Of a DNA stretch of 64,000 nt, positions 24,744 to 32,607 are shown in pieces. The DNA is from Streptomyces musisoli (lineage in GTDB: Bacteria; Actinomycetota; Actinomycetes; Streptomycetales; Streptomycetaceae), in the NCBI RefSeq assembly GCF_016741855.1, contig NZ_JAERRH010000005.1, forward strand, positions 1 to 64,000, given 5' to 3'. Both the position numbers and the translations under genes were made by a program. The notes beneath the pieces were generated by a model. That model had not been told where the DNA came from. It did no database searches and saw nothing but the letters and a program-made list of their open reading frames with translations. Position 1 is the stretch's first letter. Each line of letters begins with the position of its first letter.

Positions 24744-25211
24744 GTGGACAACAGGCAGGCAATCGGATCGTGGCTCTCCGGGCCCCGCGCGGCCATGGAA
24801 GAGGCGGGCGCCGACTTCGGATACCGCGGCGAGCAGCTCGGCCTCCCGGAGGAGGGGCCGAACTCGATCGCCCGGCCGGGGCGCCGGCTCGGTGCACTCG
24901 CCGTGGACTGGGGGCTGTGCGTGCTGATCGCATACGGCCTGATCACGCGCGGCTACAGCCCGGCTACGAGCAACTGGGCGCTGGGCGTCTTCTTCGTGCT
25001 GAGCGCCCTGACCGTCGGCACGGTCGGCTCCACCCCCGGCAAGCGCCTCTTCGGCATCCGGGTGGTTGCCCTGGAGACCGGCACGGTCAGCCCGGGACGC
25101 TCCCTGCTGCGCACGGTCCTGCTGTGCCTCGCGATCCCCGCGCTGGTCTGGGACCGCGACGGCCGCGGCCTGCACGACCGGCTCGCGAAGACGGTCGAAG
25201 TCCGCATCTGA
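24744..25211 (+). CDS. RDD-family membrane protein
   Basis: 155 aa from GTG 24744. A hydrophilic N-terminus (~1-45) leads to an RDD domain starting RPGRRLGALAVDWGLCVLIA, two to three membrane segments, and the signature GSTPGKRLFGIRVV followed by WDRDGRGLHDRLAKT. The role is unknown; some family members affect transport or membrane state. It is divergent from glnA. Its stop lies inside the first unit of an 18-bp tandem repeat. Confidence 0.9.
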   Translation: MDNRQAIGSWLSGPRAAMEEAGADFGYRGEQLGLPEEGPNSIARPGRRLGALAVDWGLCVLIAYGLITRGYSPATSNWALGVFFVLSALTVGTVGSTPGKRLFGIRVVALETGTVSPGRSLLRTVLLCLAIPALVWDRDGRGLHDRLAKTVEVRI

Positions 25212-25345
25212 CGCGTCTGAGGCATCCGACGCGTATGACGCATCCGACGCGTCTGACGCATCCGACGCGGCTACGCGTCCGGCACGGCTACGCGTCCGGC
25301 ACCTCCACACGTCCGGCACACGCGACGCGTCCGAGGCGTCCGGTA
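25204..25345. repeat. 18-bp tandem repeat at the core/pigment-locus junction
   Basis: Units GCATCTGACGCGTCTGAG (25204), GCATCCGACGCGTATGAC (25222), GCATCCGACGCGTCTGAC (25240) and a partial at 25258 are followed by decayed copies built on ACGCGTCCGGCAC up to ~25345. It begins within the last codons of the RDD gene and fills most of the gap to the pigment locus. Confidence 0.9.
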
Positions 25346-25352
25346 CACGGCC

Positions 25353-25390
25353 CGAAGGCCACCCGCACCGCCCGGCGCGGGTGGCGTTCG
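25353..25390. terminator. Bidirectional terminator hairpin
   Basis: Arms GCCACCCGC / GCGGGTGGC (25358-25366 with 25377-25385), extended by CGAA/TTCG beyond one mismatch, lie between the RDD gene and the convergent FAD hydroxylase gene. Confidence 0.7.
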
Positions 25391-25406
25391 GCGTGTCATG
25401 CCGCGC

Positions 25407-27065
25407 TCAGCGCCGGCACAGAACCGCCGCCAGGGCCTCCCGCAGCTCGGCCTCCGGATCCCCTTCCGTACCGGCGGAGCGCCAGGCCACGAACCCGTCC
25501 GGCCGTACCAGCACCGCCCCGTCGGCCGTCGTGCCGTGCGCCGCGGCCCACTCGCCGCCGCCTCCGGGCCCGTCCGCGTCGTACGACAGGTCGGCGTCCG
25601 CCCCCGTACCGATCCGGTACGCCACGAGCCGTACGCCGTCCGTGTCGGCGATCCGCCGGGCGGCGGCGTGCCAGGCCCTGCCCGCGGCCGAGCCGGCGTC
25701 GCTGAGCAGCACCAGCGACCGCTCGTAGAGGTCGATCGTGGACAGCCGTTCGCCCGCCCGGCGCAGCCACAGGTGCGGGGCCCGGCTGCCCGGGTCCCCG
25801 GTCAGCCGTACCCCGTCGGGAACGACCGGCTGGGCCGGGTCGGCGTCCAGGACGGCGCCCTCCAGATAGCGGTAGCACAGGACGACGGGGAGGATTCCGC
25901 TGCGCGGCCCGGCGCCGACGCCCGGGGTCGGGGCGAAGCCGGGGTGGCTGTGCTCCACGGAACGGGCCGAGGCACGGGCGCTGGTGGCCAGGGCGACGGG
26001 CCGGCGCTCGGTGTCGTAGGTCTCCAGCAGGTCGGGGCCGGCCCAGCCGTCGAGGACGGCGGCCAGCTTCCAGGCCAGGTTGTGGGCGTCCTGGATGCCG
26101 GTGTTGGAGCCGAAGGCGCCGGTCGGTGACATCTCGTGGGCGGAGTCGCCGGCGAGCAGGACCCGGCCGGCCGTGTACCGCTCGGCGACGCGCTCCGCGG
26201 CGCGCCAGGACGCCTTGCCGGTGATCTCGACGTCGAGGTCCGGGACGCCGACCGCCAGGCGGATGTGCCGCTGGAGCCGCTCCTCGGTGAATTCCTCCAG
26301 CGTCTCGCCGTGTTCCGGGTGCCAGGGGGCGTGGAAGACCCAGTGCTCCTTGTTGTCGACGGGCAGCAGGGCGCCGTCGGCCTCGGGGTTGGTGAGGTAG
26401 CAGCAGATGAAGTGCCGGCCGCCGACGGTCTCGGCGAGCAGCTTGGAGCGGAAGGTGATGCTCACGTTGGCGAAGAGGTCGCCGGGGCCGCTCTGCCCGA
26501 TGCCGAGCCGGCGCCGGACGGGGCTGCGCGGGCCGTCGCAGGCGACCAGGTAGTCCGCCCGGACGGTGTACAGCTCGTCGGCGTCGCGGTCCCGGACGTA
26601 CGCCGTCACTCCTTCGGGGTCCTGGGAGAAGGACTCCATCTCATGGAAGTAACGGAGATCGCCGCCGAGCGCGCGGGCCCCCTTCAGGAGTACCGGCTCG
26701 AGGTCGTTCTGGCTGCACAGACACCATGCCGTGGGGCTGAACCTCGCCAGTCCGCCACCCGGGTCGATGTGCCGGAACAGCCATTCGCCGGCGTCGCCGA
26801 CCAGGGTGGGGGTCTGCAGGATGCCGTGGTTGTCCGCGAGGAGCGAGGCCGCCGCCTTGATGTCCGGCTCGATGCCGGCCACCCGGAACAGCTCCATCGT
26901 CCGCAGGTTGTTGCCGCGGCCACGCGGGTGGATCGAGGTCCCGGAATGCCGCTCGACGAGCATGTGCGGTACGCCGAGACGGCCCAGGAACAGGGAGAGG
27001 GACAGGCCCACCAGGGAGCCGCCCACGACGAGGACGGGCACCCGGTGATCGGCTTTCTGCTGCAT
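25407..27065 (-). CDS. whiE-ORFVIII: FAD-dependent aromatic polyketide hydroxylase (WhiE-ORFVIII type)
   Basis: 552 aa from ATG 27065. The FAD-binding motif VLVVGGSLVGLSLSLFLGRL is at the N-terminus, the CDGPRSPVRRRLGI motif is near residue 170, and AGDSAHEMSPTGAFGSNTG lies at the flavin. A C-terminal thioredoxin-like extension is typical of RdmE/PgaE-type polyketide hydroxylases. It is divergent from the PKS operon, the same arrangement as ORFVIII of the S. coelicolor whiE locus, where this enzyme modifies the spore pigment late in sporulation. Confidence 0.92.
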   Translation of the reverse strand: MQQKADHRVPVLVVGGSLVGLSLSLFLGRLGVPHMLVERHSGTSIHPRGRGNNLRTMELFRVAGIEPDIKAAASLLADNHGILQTPTLVGDAGEWLFRHIDPGGGLARFSPTAWCLCSQNDLEPVLLKGARALGGDLRYFHEMESFSQDPEGVTAYVRDRDADELYTVRADYLVACDGPRSPVRRRLGIGQSGPGDLFANVSITFRSKLLAETVGGRHFICCYLTNPEADGALLPVDNKEHWVFHAPWHPEHGETLEEFTEERLQRHIRLAVGVPDLDVEITGKASWRAAERVAERYTAGRVLLAGDSAHEMSPTGAFGSNTGIQDAHNLAWKLAAVLDGWAGPDLLETYDTERRPVALATSARASARSVEHSHPGFAPTPGVGAGPRSGILPVVLCYRYLEGAVLDADPAQPVVPDGVRLTGDPGSRAPHLWLRRAGERLSTIDLYERSLVLLSDAGSAAGRAWHAAARRIADTDGVRLVAYRIGTGADADLSYDADGPGGGGEWAAAHGTTADGAVLVRPDGFVAWRSAGTEGDPEAELREALAAVLCRR

Positions 27066-27268
27066 CAAGGCTCCAGGGGCAGGGTTCGGGATGTGGGGCG
27101 CATTGGTGTTTGTGTGCCCTCTGGGAGGGCTTTCGCGTGCGCAATCACCCACGTGGTTCACGCGAGTCGCGCGCAGCGGGAAAAGCGGCACAGGATCAAG
27201 AAGCGCTGACGTCGCGTCATTCGGCCGCCGGCGTTCGCCTCTGCCCTCGTGAAGGAGATGTGCGCAGC
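27066..27268. promoter_or_regulatory. Divergent promoter region of the pigment locus
   Basis: 203 bp separate the hydroxylase from the PKS operon and must hold both promoters. I see a CCACGTGG palindrome at 27149-27156 near the middle and GAAGGAG at 27251-27257 before the operon. I could not identify a convincing sporulation sigma-factor promoter by eye. Confidence 0.5.
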
Positions 27269-28351
27269 ATGACCACCATCTCGGAAAAGCTCTCGGACCA
27301 GTTGACGCGCCAGTCGAAACGGGTCTCCCAGTCCGTGTTCGACGGCTCCCGCCTCCGGGTCGTCCTGCTCGTGGACGTCTACGACGGCGCCCAGCAGCAG
27401 TTCCTGGAGGCCTATGAGCAGCTGTGCAACCAGGTGGCGCAGGTACCCGGCCACGTCAGCGACCAGCTGTGCCAGTCGATCGAGAACCCCTCCCAATGGC
27501 TCATCACCAGCGAGTGGGAGAGCGCCCCGCCGTTCCTCACCTGGGTGAACAGCGAGGAGCACGTGCGGATGGTGGAACCGCTGCACAGCTGCGTCCGGGA
27601 CACCCGGTCGCTGCGCTTCCACATCGTGCGTGAGACGGGTGGCGAGGAGGCCGCCGCGCCGGCGTCGCACCGCCGGCTCCAGGCGTCCCCGCGGATCGGT
27701 GACGGCGTGATCCGGCACGCGCTGACCTTCACGGTCAAGCCGGGCAGCGAGCGGGAGGTCGCGCGGATCCTCGCCGACTACGCCTCGCCCCAGGCGCGGG
27801 TCGACGACGCCACCCGGCTGTGCCGCACCTCCCTGTTCATGCACGGCAACCGGGTCGTGCGGGCCATCGAGGTACGCGGCGACCTGCTCGCGGCGCTGCG
27901 CCACGTCGCCCGGCAGCCCGAGGTCCGGGCCGTCGAGGAGGCCATCAACCCGTACCTGGAGCAGGAGCGGGACCTCAACGACCAGGAGTCGGCACGGGTG
28001 TTCTTCACCCGGGCGGCGCTGCCTGCCGTGCACCACGTCACCGCGGAGGAACACACCGAGGGCGAGCGGCAGGCCCTGTACTACCCGGCCCGGCCGGGCG
28101 CCGGGATGCGGCTGGCGGAGCTGCTCGCCCAGCAGGACGAGGCGGCGGCGGACGACCCGGACAGCCCGGTCCTGCGCAGCACGATCTTCCACCGCGACGA
28201 CGTCGTCGTACGGCTGGTCGACGTACGCCCCGGCCAGGGCGGGCACACCGTCCTGCCGGAGCCCGGACGGCAGGCCGCGCTGAGCGCCCTGCTGGACGGC
28301 GAGCCCGTCGGCATGGACCTCGTCACCGACCGCCGCTCGCCCGACGCCTGA
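27269..28351 (+). CDS. whiE-ORFI: SchA/CurD-like protein of spore pigment synthesis (WhiE-ORFI type)
   Basis: 360 aa from ATG 27269; an in-frame GTG at 27260 is the alternative. It has duplicated ferredoxin-like (Dabb/ABM-fold) regions, starting RLRVVLLVDVYDGAQQQFLE and again RHALTFTVKPGSEREVARIL. SchA/CurD family proteins head type II spore-pigment operons; their exact task, possibly cyclisation or a late oxidation, is unproven. It is the first gene of a seven-gene operon. Confidence 0.9.
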   Translation: MTTISEKLSDQLTRQSKRVSQSVFDGSRLRVVLLVDVYDGAQQQFLEAYEQLCNQVAQVPGHVSDQLCQSIENPSQWLITSEWESAPPFLTWVNSEEHVRMVEPLHSCVRDTRSLRFHIVRETGGEEAAAPASHRRLQASPRIGDGVIRHALTFTVKPGSEREVARILADYASPQARVDDATRLCRTSLFMHGNRVVRAIEVRGDLLAALRHVARQPEVRAVEEAINPYLEQERDLNDQESARVFFTRAALPAVHHVTAEEHTEGERQALYYPARPGAGMRLAELLAQQDEAAADDPDSPVLRSTIFHRDDVVVRLVDVRPGQGGHTVLPEPGRQAALSALLDGEPVGMDLVTDRRSPDA

Positions 28352-28385
28352 CCGGGCGGGCCCAGCACACCAACGGAGGAACGCC

Positions 28386-28817
28386 GTGATCAAACCCCTT
28401 CCGAAGATCGTCGATCTCAGCGAGGTCGAGCCCAACGTCCGGCGCGGCGGTGATCTGCGCGCCATGCTCACCCCGACGACGGTGGGCGCCACCAGCGGTT
28501 TCATGGGCGTGGCCATCATCCGGCCGGGCGACCGCATCGGTGAGCACTACCACCCGTACTCCGAGGAGTTCGTCTACGTCGTCTGCGGGCAGCTGGAGGT
28601 GGACCTGGACGGCGAGCCGCACCCGCTGCGGCCCGAGCAGGGGCTGATGATCCCCATCAACATGCGGCACCGCTTCCGCAACGTCGGCAACGTGGAGGCG
28701 CGCCTCGTCTTCCACCTGGGGCCGCTGGCCCCGCGGCCGGCCCTCGGGCACGTCGACACGGAGGAGACGGAAGCCGTCGCCGCCGGGCCGGCCGAGCGGG
28801 AACAGGTCCGCTCATGA
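28386..28817 (+). CDS. whiE-ORFII: Cupin protein of spore pigment synthesis (WhiE-ORFII type)
   Basis: 143 aa from GTG 28386, behind CGGAGG. The single cupin barrel shows motif 1 (GEHYHPYSEEFVYVVCGQLE) and motif 2 (PINMRHRFRNVGN), with His/His/Glu and a later His as metal ligands. It is likely a cytoplasmic metal-dependent cyclase or oxygenase accessory of the pigment pathway. The stop overlaps the KS-alpha start (ATGA), so it is translationally coupled. Confidence 0.92.
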   Translation: MIKPLPKIVDLSEVEPNVRRGGDLRAMLTPTTVGATSGFMGVAIIRPGDRIGEHYHPYSEEFVYVVCGQLEVDLDGEPHPLRPEQGLMIPINMRHRFRNVGNVEARLVFHLGPLAPRPALGHVDTEETEAVAAGPAEREQVRS

Positions 28818-30073
28818 CCCGGCGCGTGGCGGTCACCGGCATAGGCATCGTGGCTCCTGGCGGGATCGGCGTACCGGCGTTCTGGGATCTGCTCGCCGAA
28901 GGCCGCACCGCGACGCGGGGCATCACGTTCTTCGACCCGGCCGGACTCAGGTCCCGGATCGCGGCCGAATGCGACTTCGACCCCGCCGCGCACGGCCTGG
29001 ACGCCGAGCAGGTCCAGCGGGCGGACCGGTACATACAGTTCGCCCTGGTGGCCGGGGAGGAGGCGGTCAAGGACTCCGGACTCGACCTGGCCCACGAGAA
29101 CCCCTGGCGGGTCGGTGTCTCCCTGGGCACCGCCGTCGGCGGCACCACCCGCCTGGAGCACGACTACGTCCTGGTCAGCCACCGAGGGCAGCGCTGGGAC
29201 GTCGACCACACCGAGGCGGAGCCCCAGCTGCACCGGGCGTTCTCGCCGAGCACCGTGGCCTCCGCGGTGGCGGAACGTTTCGGCGCCCAGGGTCCGGTGC
29301 AGACCGTGTCCACCGGCTGCACCTCGGGACTGGACGCCGTCGGGTACGCCTTCCACACCGTCCAGGAAGGCCGGGCGGACATCTGCATCGCGGGCGCCTC
29401 GGACTCCCCGATATCCCCGATCACCATGGCCTGCTTCGACGCGATCAAGGCCACGTCGCCGAACAACGACGACCCCGCACACGCCTCCCGGCCCTTCGAC
29501 AACAACCGTGACGGCTTCGTCATGGGCGAGGGCGGTGCGGTGCTCGTCCTGGAGGAACTGGAGCACGCCCGGGCCCGCGGTGCCCACGTGTACTGCGAGT
29601 TCGGCGGCTACGCCACCTTCGGCAACGCCTACCACATGACCGGCCTGACCAAGGAGGGCCTGGAGATGGCGCGGGCCGTCGAGACCGCCCTCGACCAGGC
29701 GCGGCTCGACCCGACGGCGATCGACTACGTCAACGCGCACGGCTCCGGCACCCGGCAGAACGACCGGCACGAGACGGCGGCCGTGAAGCGGGCGCTCGGC
29801 CACCACGCCTACGACACCCCGATGAGCTCCATCAAATCCATGGTGGGGCACTCCCTCGGGGCGATCGGCGCCATCGAACTGGTCGCCTGTGTGCTGGCCC
29901 TGGTCAAGCAGGTCGTACCGCCGACCGCGAACTACGAGATTCCCGACCCCGAGTGCGACCTGGACTACGTCCCGCGCGTGGCCCGCGAACGGAAGCTGAC
30001 CAGCGTGCTGTCCGTGGGCAGCGGCTTCGGCGGCTTCCAGTCCGCGGTGATCCTGACCCGCCCGAGGGAGTGA
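28814..30073 (+). CDS. whiE-ORFIII: Ketosynthase alpha of type II PKS (spore pigment)
   Basis: 419 aa from ATG 28814, overlapping the cupin stop by 4 nt. It catalyses decarboxylative chain extension with malonyl-ACP. The active-site Cys169 is in STGCTSGLDAVGYA; the catalytic histidines are in VNAHGSGTRQNDRHE and KSMVGHSLGAIGAIE. It forms a heterodimer with the next gene product. The gene order cupin, KS-alpha, KS-beta, ACP, aromatase, cyclase is the whiE/cur/sch spore-pigment order. Confidence 0.97.
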   Translation: MTRRVAVTGIGIVAPGGIGVPAFWDLLAEGRTATRGITFFDPAGLRSRIAAECDFDPAAHGLDAEQVQRADRYIQFALVAGEEAVKDSGLDLAHENPWRVGVSLGTAVGGTTRLEHDYVLVSHRGQRWDVDHTEAEPQLHRAFSPSTVASAVAERFGAQGPVQTVSTGCTSGLDAVGYAFHTVQEGRADICIAGASDSPISPITMACFDAIKATSPNNDDPAHASRPFDNNRDGFVMGEGGAVLVLEELEHARARGAHVYCEFGGYATFGNAYHMTGLTKEGLEMARAVETALDQARLDPTAIDYVNAHGSGTRQNDRHETAAVKRALGHHAYDTPMSSIKSMVGHSLGAIGAIELVACVLALVKQVVPPTANYEIPDPECDLDYVPRVARERKLTSVLSVGSGFGGFQSAVILTRPRE

Positions 30074-30080
30074 GGACACG

Positions 30081-31325
30081 ATGAGCGAACCGAAGGACCG
30101 GCACGCGGCCGTCACCGGCATCGGGGTGGTCGCGCCCAACGGCACCAGCACCGACACCTTCTGGAAGGCAACCCAGGAGGGCCTCAGCGTCCTCGACCGC
30201 GTCACCCGCGAGGGCTGTGAGCACCTTCCCCTCAAGGTGGCCGGTGAGGTCCGCGCCTTCGACCCGGCGGCGACGATCGAGGAGCGCTTCCTCGTCCAGA
30301 CCGACCGGTTCACGCACTACGCCATGGCCGCGGCCGACTTCGCGCTGGAGGACGCCCGGCTGGGGCAGGCCAGCATCCCCGACGCGCCGTACTCCATCGG
30401 CGTGGTCACCGCCGCCGGCTCCGGCGGCGGCGAGTTCGGCCAGCGCGAACTGCAGCAACTGTGGGGCAAGGGCAGCCGGTTCGTCGGGCCGTACCAGTCC
30501 ATCGCCTGGTTCTACGCCGCGAGCACCGGCCAGGTGTCCATCCGCCGCGGGTTCAAGGGGCCCTGCTCGGTCGTCGCCTCCGACGAAGCCGGCGGCCTGG
30601 ACGCCCTCGCGCACGCGGCACGGGCGGTACGGCGCGGCACCGACGTGATCGTGGCCGGCTCCACCGAGGCGCCGCTCGCGCCGTACTCGATGGTCTGCCA
30701 GCTCGGTTACGCGGAGCTGAGCCGCGAGCCGGATCCGACCCGGGCCTACCGTCCGTTCACCCAAGGGGCGTGCGGGTTCGTGCCGGGCGAGGGCGGCGCG
30801 ATGCTCGTCGTGGAGTCGGCCGACGCCGCCCGGGAGCGCGGCGCCGACATCCGGGCCCTCGTGGCGGGCCACGGCGCCACCTTCACCGGCGCCTCCCGCT
30901 GGACGGAGTCCCGGGAGGGCCTCGCCCATGCCATCGGGCAGGCCCTGTCGGAGGCCGGCTGCGCCCCCGAGGAGATCGACGTCGTCTTCGCCGACGCCCT
31001 CGGGGTGCCGGAGGCGGACCGGGCCGAGGCGCTGGCGCTCGCCGACGCCCTCGGCGAGCACGCCACCCGGGTACCGGTCACCGCCCCGAAGACCGGCATC
31101 GGCCGCGGATACTGCGCGGCCCCCGTGCTGGACACCGCGGCGGCCGTGCTGGCGATGGAGCACGGCCTGATCCCGCCGACGCCGAACGTCTTCGACGTCT
31201 GCCACGACCTCGACCTCGTGACGGGCAGCGCCCGCGCCGCCGAACCGCGGACGGCACTGGTCCTCAGCCGCGGACTCATGGGGTCGAACTCGGCGCTGGT
31301 GCTGCGACGCGGCAACGCCGGGTGA
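30081..31325 (+). CDS. whiE-ORFIV: Ketosynthase beta / chain length factor
   Basis: 414 aa from ATG 30081, 7 nt after KS-alpha, with GAGGA upstream. It partners KS-alpha and sets polyketide length (about 24 carbons in known whiE systems). As expected the active-site Cys is absent. At this place the sequence reads ASDEAGGLDAL, so Glu169 takes the position where most chain length factors have Gln. It is followed by a hairpin before the ACP gene. Confidence 0.95.
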   Translation: MSEPKDRHAAVTGIGVVAPNGTSTDTFWKATQEGLSVLDRVTREGCEHLPLKVAGEVRAFDPAATIEERFLVQTDRFTHYAMAAADFALEDARLGQASIPDAPYSIGVVTAAGSGGGEFGQRELQQLWGKGSRFVGPYQSIAWFYAASTGQVSIRRGFKGPCSVVASDEAGGLDALAHAARAVRRGTDVIVAGSTEAPLAPYSMVCQLGYAELSREPDPTRAYRPFTQGACGFVPGEGGAMLVVESADAARERGADIRALVAGHGATFTGASRWTESREGLAHAIGQALSEAGCAPEEIDVVFADALGVPEADRAEALALADALGEHATRVPVTAPKTGIGRGYCAAPVLDTAAAVLAMEHGLIPPTPNVFDVCHDLDLVTGSARAAEPRTALVLSRGLMGSNSALVLRRGNAG

Positions 31326-31342
31326 GCCCGGGGGCGCGGCGA

Positions 31343-31376
31343 TGCCGAGGGGCCGGGAACGGTCGTCCCCTCGGCA
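31343..31376 (+). promoter_or_regulatory. Intra-operon hairpin between KS-beta and ACP
   Basis: A perfect 10-bp stem TGCCGAGGGG / CCCCTCGGCA with a 14-nt loop sits in a 116-nt gap, the longest gap inside the PKS operon. It may attenuate readthrough or protect the 5' end of a processed ACP message. Confidence 0.65.
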
Positions 31377-31441
31377 CCGGCAGCGGCGCCCGCAGGCGAA
31401 CGACAGAAAGAGCTGTGAGCACAGCAAAGGAGGAAAGCAAC

Positions 31442-31696
31442 ATGCCACAGATCACCGTGGAAGAACTCGCCGCACTGATGAAGAAGGCCGCCGGGGTCAC
31501 CGTCAGCCCGCAGCAGCTCATGGAGAAGCCGGAGACCGGCTTCGACGTCCTCGGCGTCGACTCGCTGGGCCTGCTCGGCATCGTCGGCGAGCTGGAGAAC
31601 ACGCACGGCACCCCGATGCCGGTCGACGCGGAGCGCTGCAAGACGCCGCAGCAGTTCCTCAACCTCGTCAACACCACCCTGATGGCAGGAGCCTGA
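31442..31696 (+). CDS. whiE-ORFV: Acyl carrier protein
   Basis: 84 aa from ATG 31442, behind AAAGGAGG, the strongest ribosome binding site in the operon. The phosphopantetheine site is Ser41 in LGVDSLGLLGIV. It carries the growing polyketide for KS-alpha/KS-beta. The stop is 1 nt before the aromatase start, so the two are coupled. Confidence 0.96.
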   Translation: MPQITVEELAALMKKAAGVTVSPQQLMEKPETGFDVLGVDSLGLLGIVGELENTHGTPMPVDAERCKTPQQFLNLVNTTLMAGA

Positions 31697-31697
31697 G

Positions 31698-32177
31698 ATG
31701 GCAGGACACACCCAGAACGAGATCACCATCGCCGCCCCGCTGGACCTGGTCTGGGACATGACCAACGACCTGGAGCGCTGGCCGCAGCTGTTCAGCGAGT
31801 ACGCGTCGGTGGAGGTCCTCAAGCGCGAGGGCGAGAAGACCACCTTCCGGCTCACCATGCACCCGGACGAGAACGGCACCGTCTGGAGCTGGGTCTCCGA
31901 GCGTGAGCCGGACCGCGCGTCCCTCACCGTCAAGGCACGCCGGGTGGAGACCGGGCCCTTCGACCACATGAACATCCACTGGCGGTACGAGGAGGTGCCC
32001 GCCGGCACCCGGATGGTCTGGACCCAGGACTTCGCGATGAAGCCGGACGCCCCCGTCGACGACGAGTGGATGACCGACAACATCAACAAGAACTCCAAGG
32101 TCCAGATGGCCCTGATCCGCGAGAAGATCGAAAAGGCGGCGGCCGGCCACCGGCCCGCCCCGGCCCTGGCCGACTGA
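31698..32177 (+). CDS. whiE-ORFVI: Polyketide aromatase/cyclase, single-domain (WhiE-ORFVI/TcmN type)
   Basis: 159 aa from ATG 31698. A START/Bet v1-like helix-grip fold is indicated by LDLVWDMTNDLERWPQLFSE and the later TRMVWTQDFAMKPDAP. The conserved Trp in ERWPQLF and the Tyr that follows match the pocket of TcmN-type enzymes, which close the first rings of unreduced chains. Confidence 0.95.
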   Translation: MAGHTQNEITIAAPLDLVWDMTNDLERWPQLFSEYASVEVLKREGEKTTFRLTMHPDENGTVWSWVSEREPDRASLTVKARRVETGPFDHMNIHWRYEEVPAGTRMVWTQDFAMKPDAPVDDEWMTDNINKNSKVQMALIREKIEKAAAGHRPAPALAD

Positions 32178-32198
32178 GCCGGACGACAGGAGACGACC

Positions 32199-32531
32199 GT
32201 GCACCAGGCCCTGATCGTCGCCCGCATGGCCCCGGGCTCCGCCCCCGACATCGCCAAGGTGTTCGCGGAGTCCGACCGGGGAGAGCTGCCGCACCTCGTC
32301 GGGGTCGTCCGGCGCAGCCTCTTCCAGTTCGGCGATGTGTACATGCACCTCATCGAGTCCGAGCGCGAGCCCGGACCGGCCATCGCCAAGGTCACCTCGC
32401 ACCCCGAGTTCCGTGAGGTCAGCGAGCGGCTGACGGCGTACGTCAGCGCGTACGACCCGGAGACCTGGCGGTCCCCGAAGGACGCCATGGCACAGCGCTT
32501 CTACCTGTGGGAGCGCGACGCCGGCGCCTGA
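32199..32531 (+). CDS. whiE-ORFVII: TcmI-family polyketide cyclase (WhiE-ORFVII type)
   Basis: 110 aa from GTG 32199. It is a small ferredoxin-like protein with the family pattern LIVARMAPGSAPDIAKVFAE and LVGVVRRSLFQFGDVYMHLI. It performs a late cyclisation of the aromatic polyketide. It is the last gene of the operon, followed by a strong bidirectional terminator. Confidence 0.95.
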   Translation: MHQALIVARMAPGSAPDIAKVFAESDRGELPHLVGVVRRSLFQFGDVYMHLIESEREPGPAIAKVTSHPEFREVSERLTAYVSAYDPETWRSPKDAMAQRFYLWERDAGA

Positions 32532-32545
32532 ACCCCCGTCCGGAC

Positions 32546-32588
32546 CACCGGTGCCGGGCCCGCGTCGGACGCGGACCCGGCACCGGTG
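32546..32588. terminator. Bidirectional terminator hairpin
   Basis: A perfect 13-bp stem (CACCGGTGCCGGG, 32546-32558, with 32576-32588) and a 17-nt loop lie between the cyclase and the convergent methyltransferase-like gene. Confidence 0.9.
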
Positions 32589-32607
32589 TGCTGGGGGAGG
32601 GGTGCGC

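Noticed and set aside
25204..25345. CRISPR-like array
   Set aside because: Units are contiguous 18-mers with no unique spacers, and no cas genes are present.
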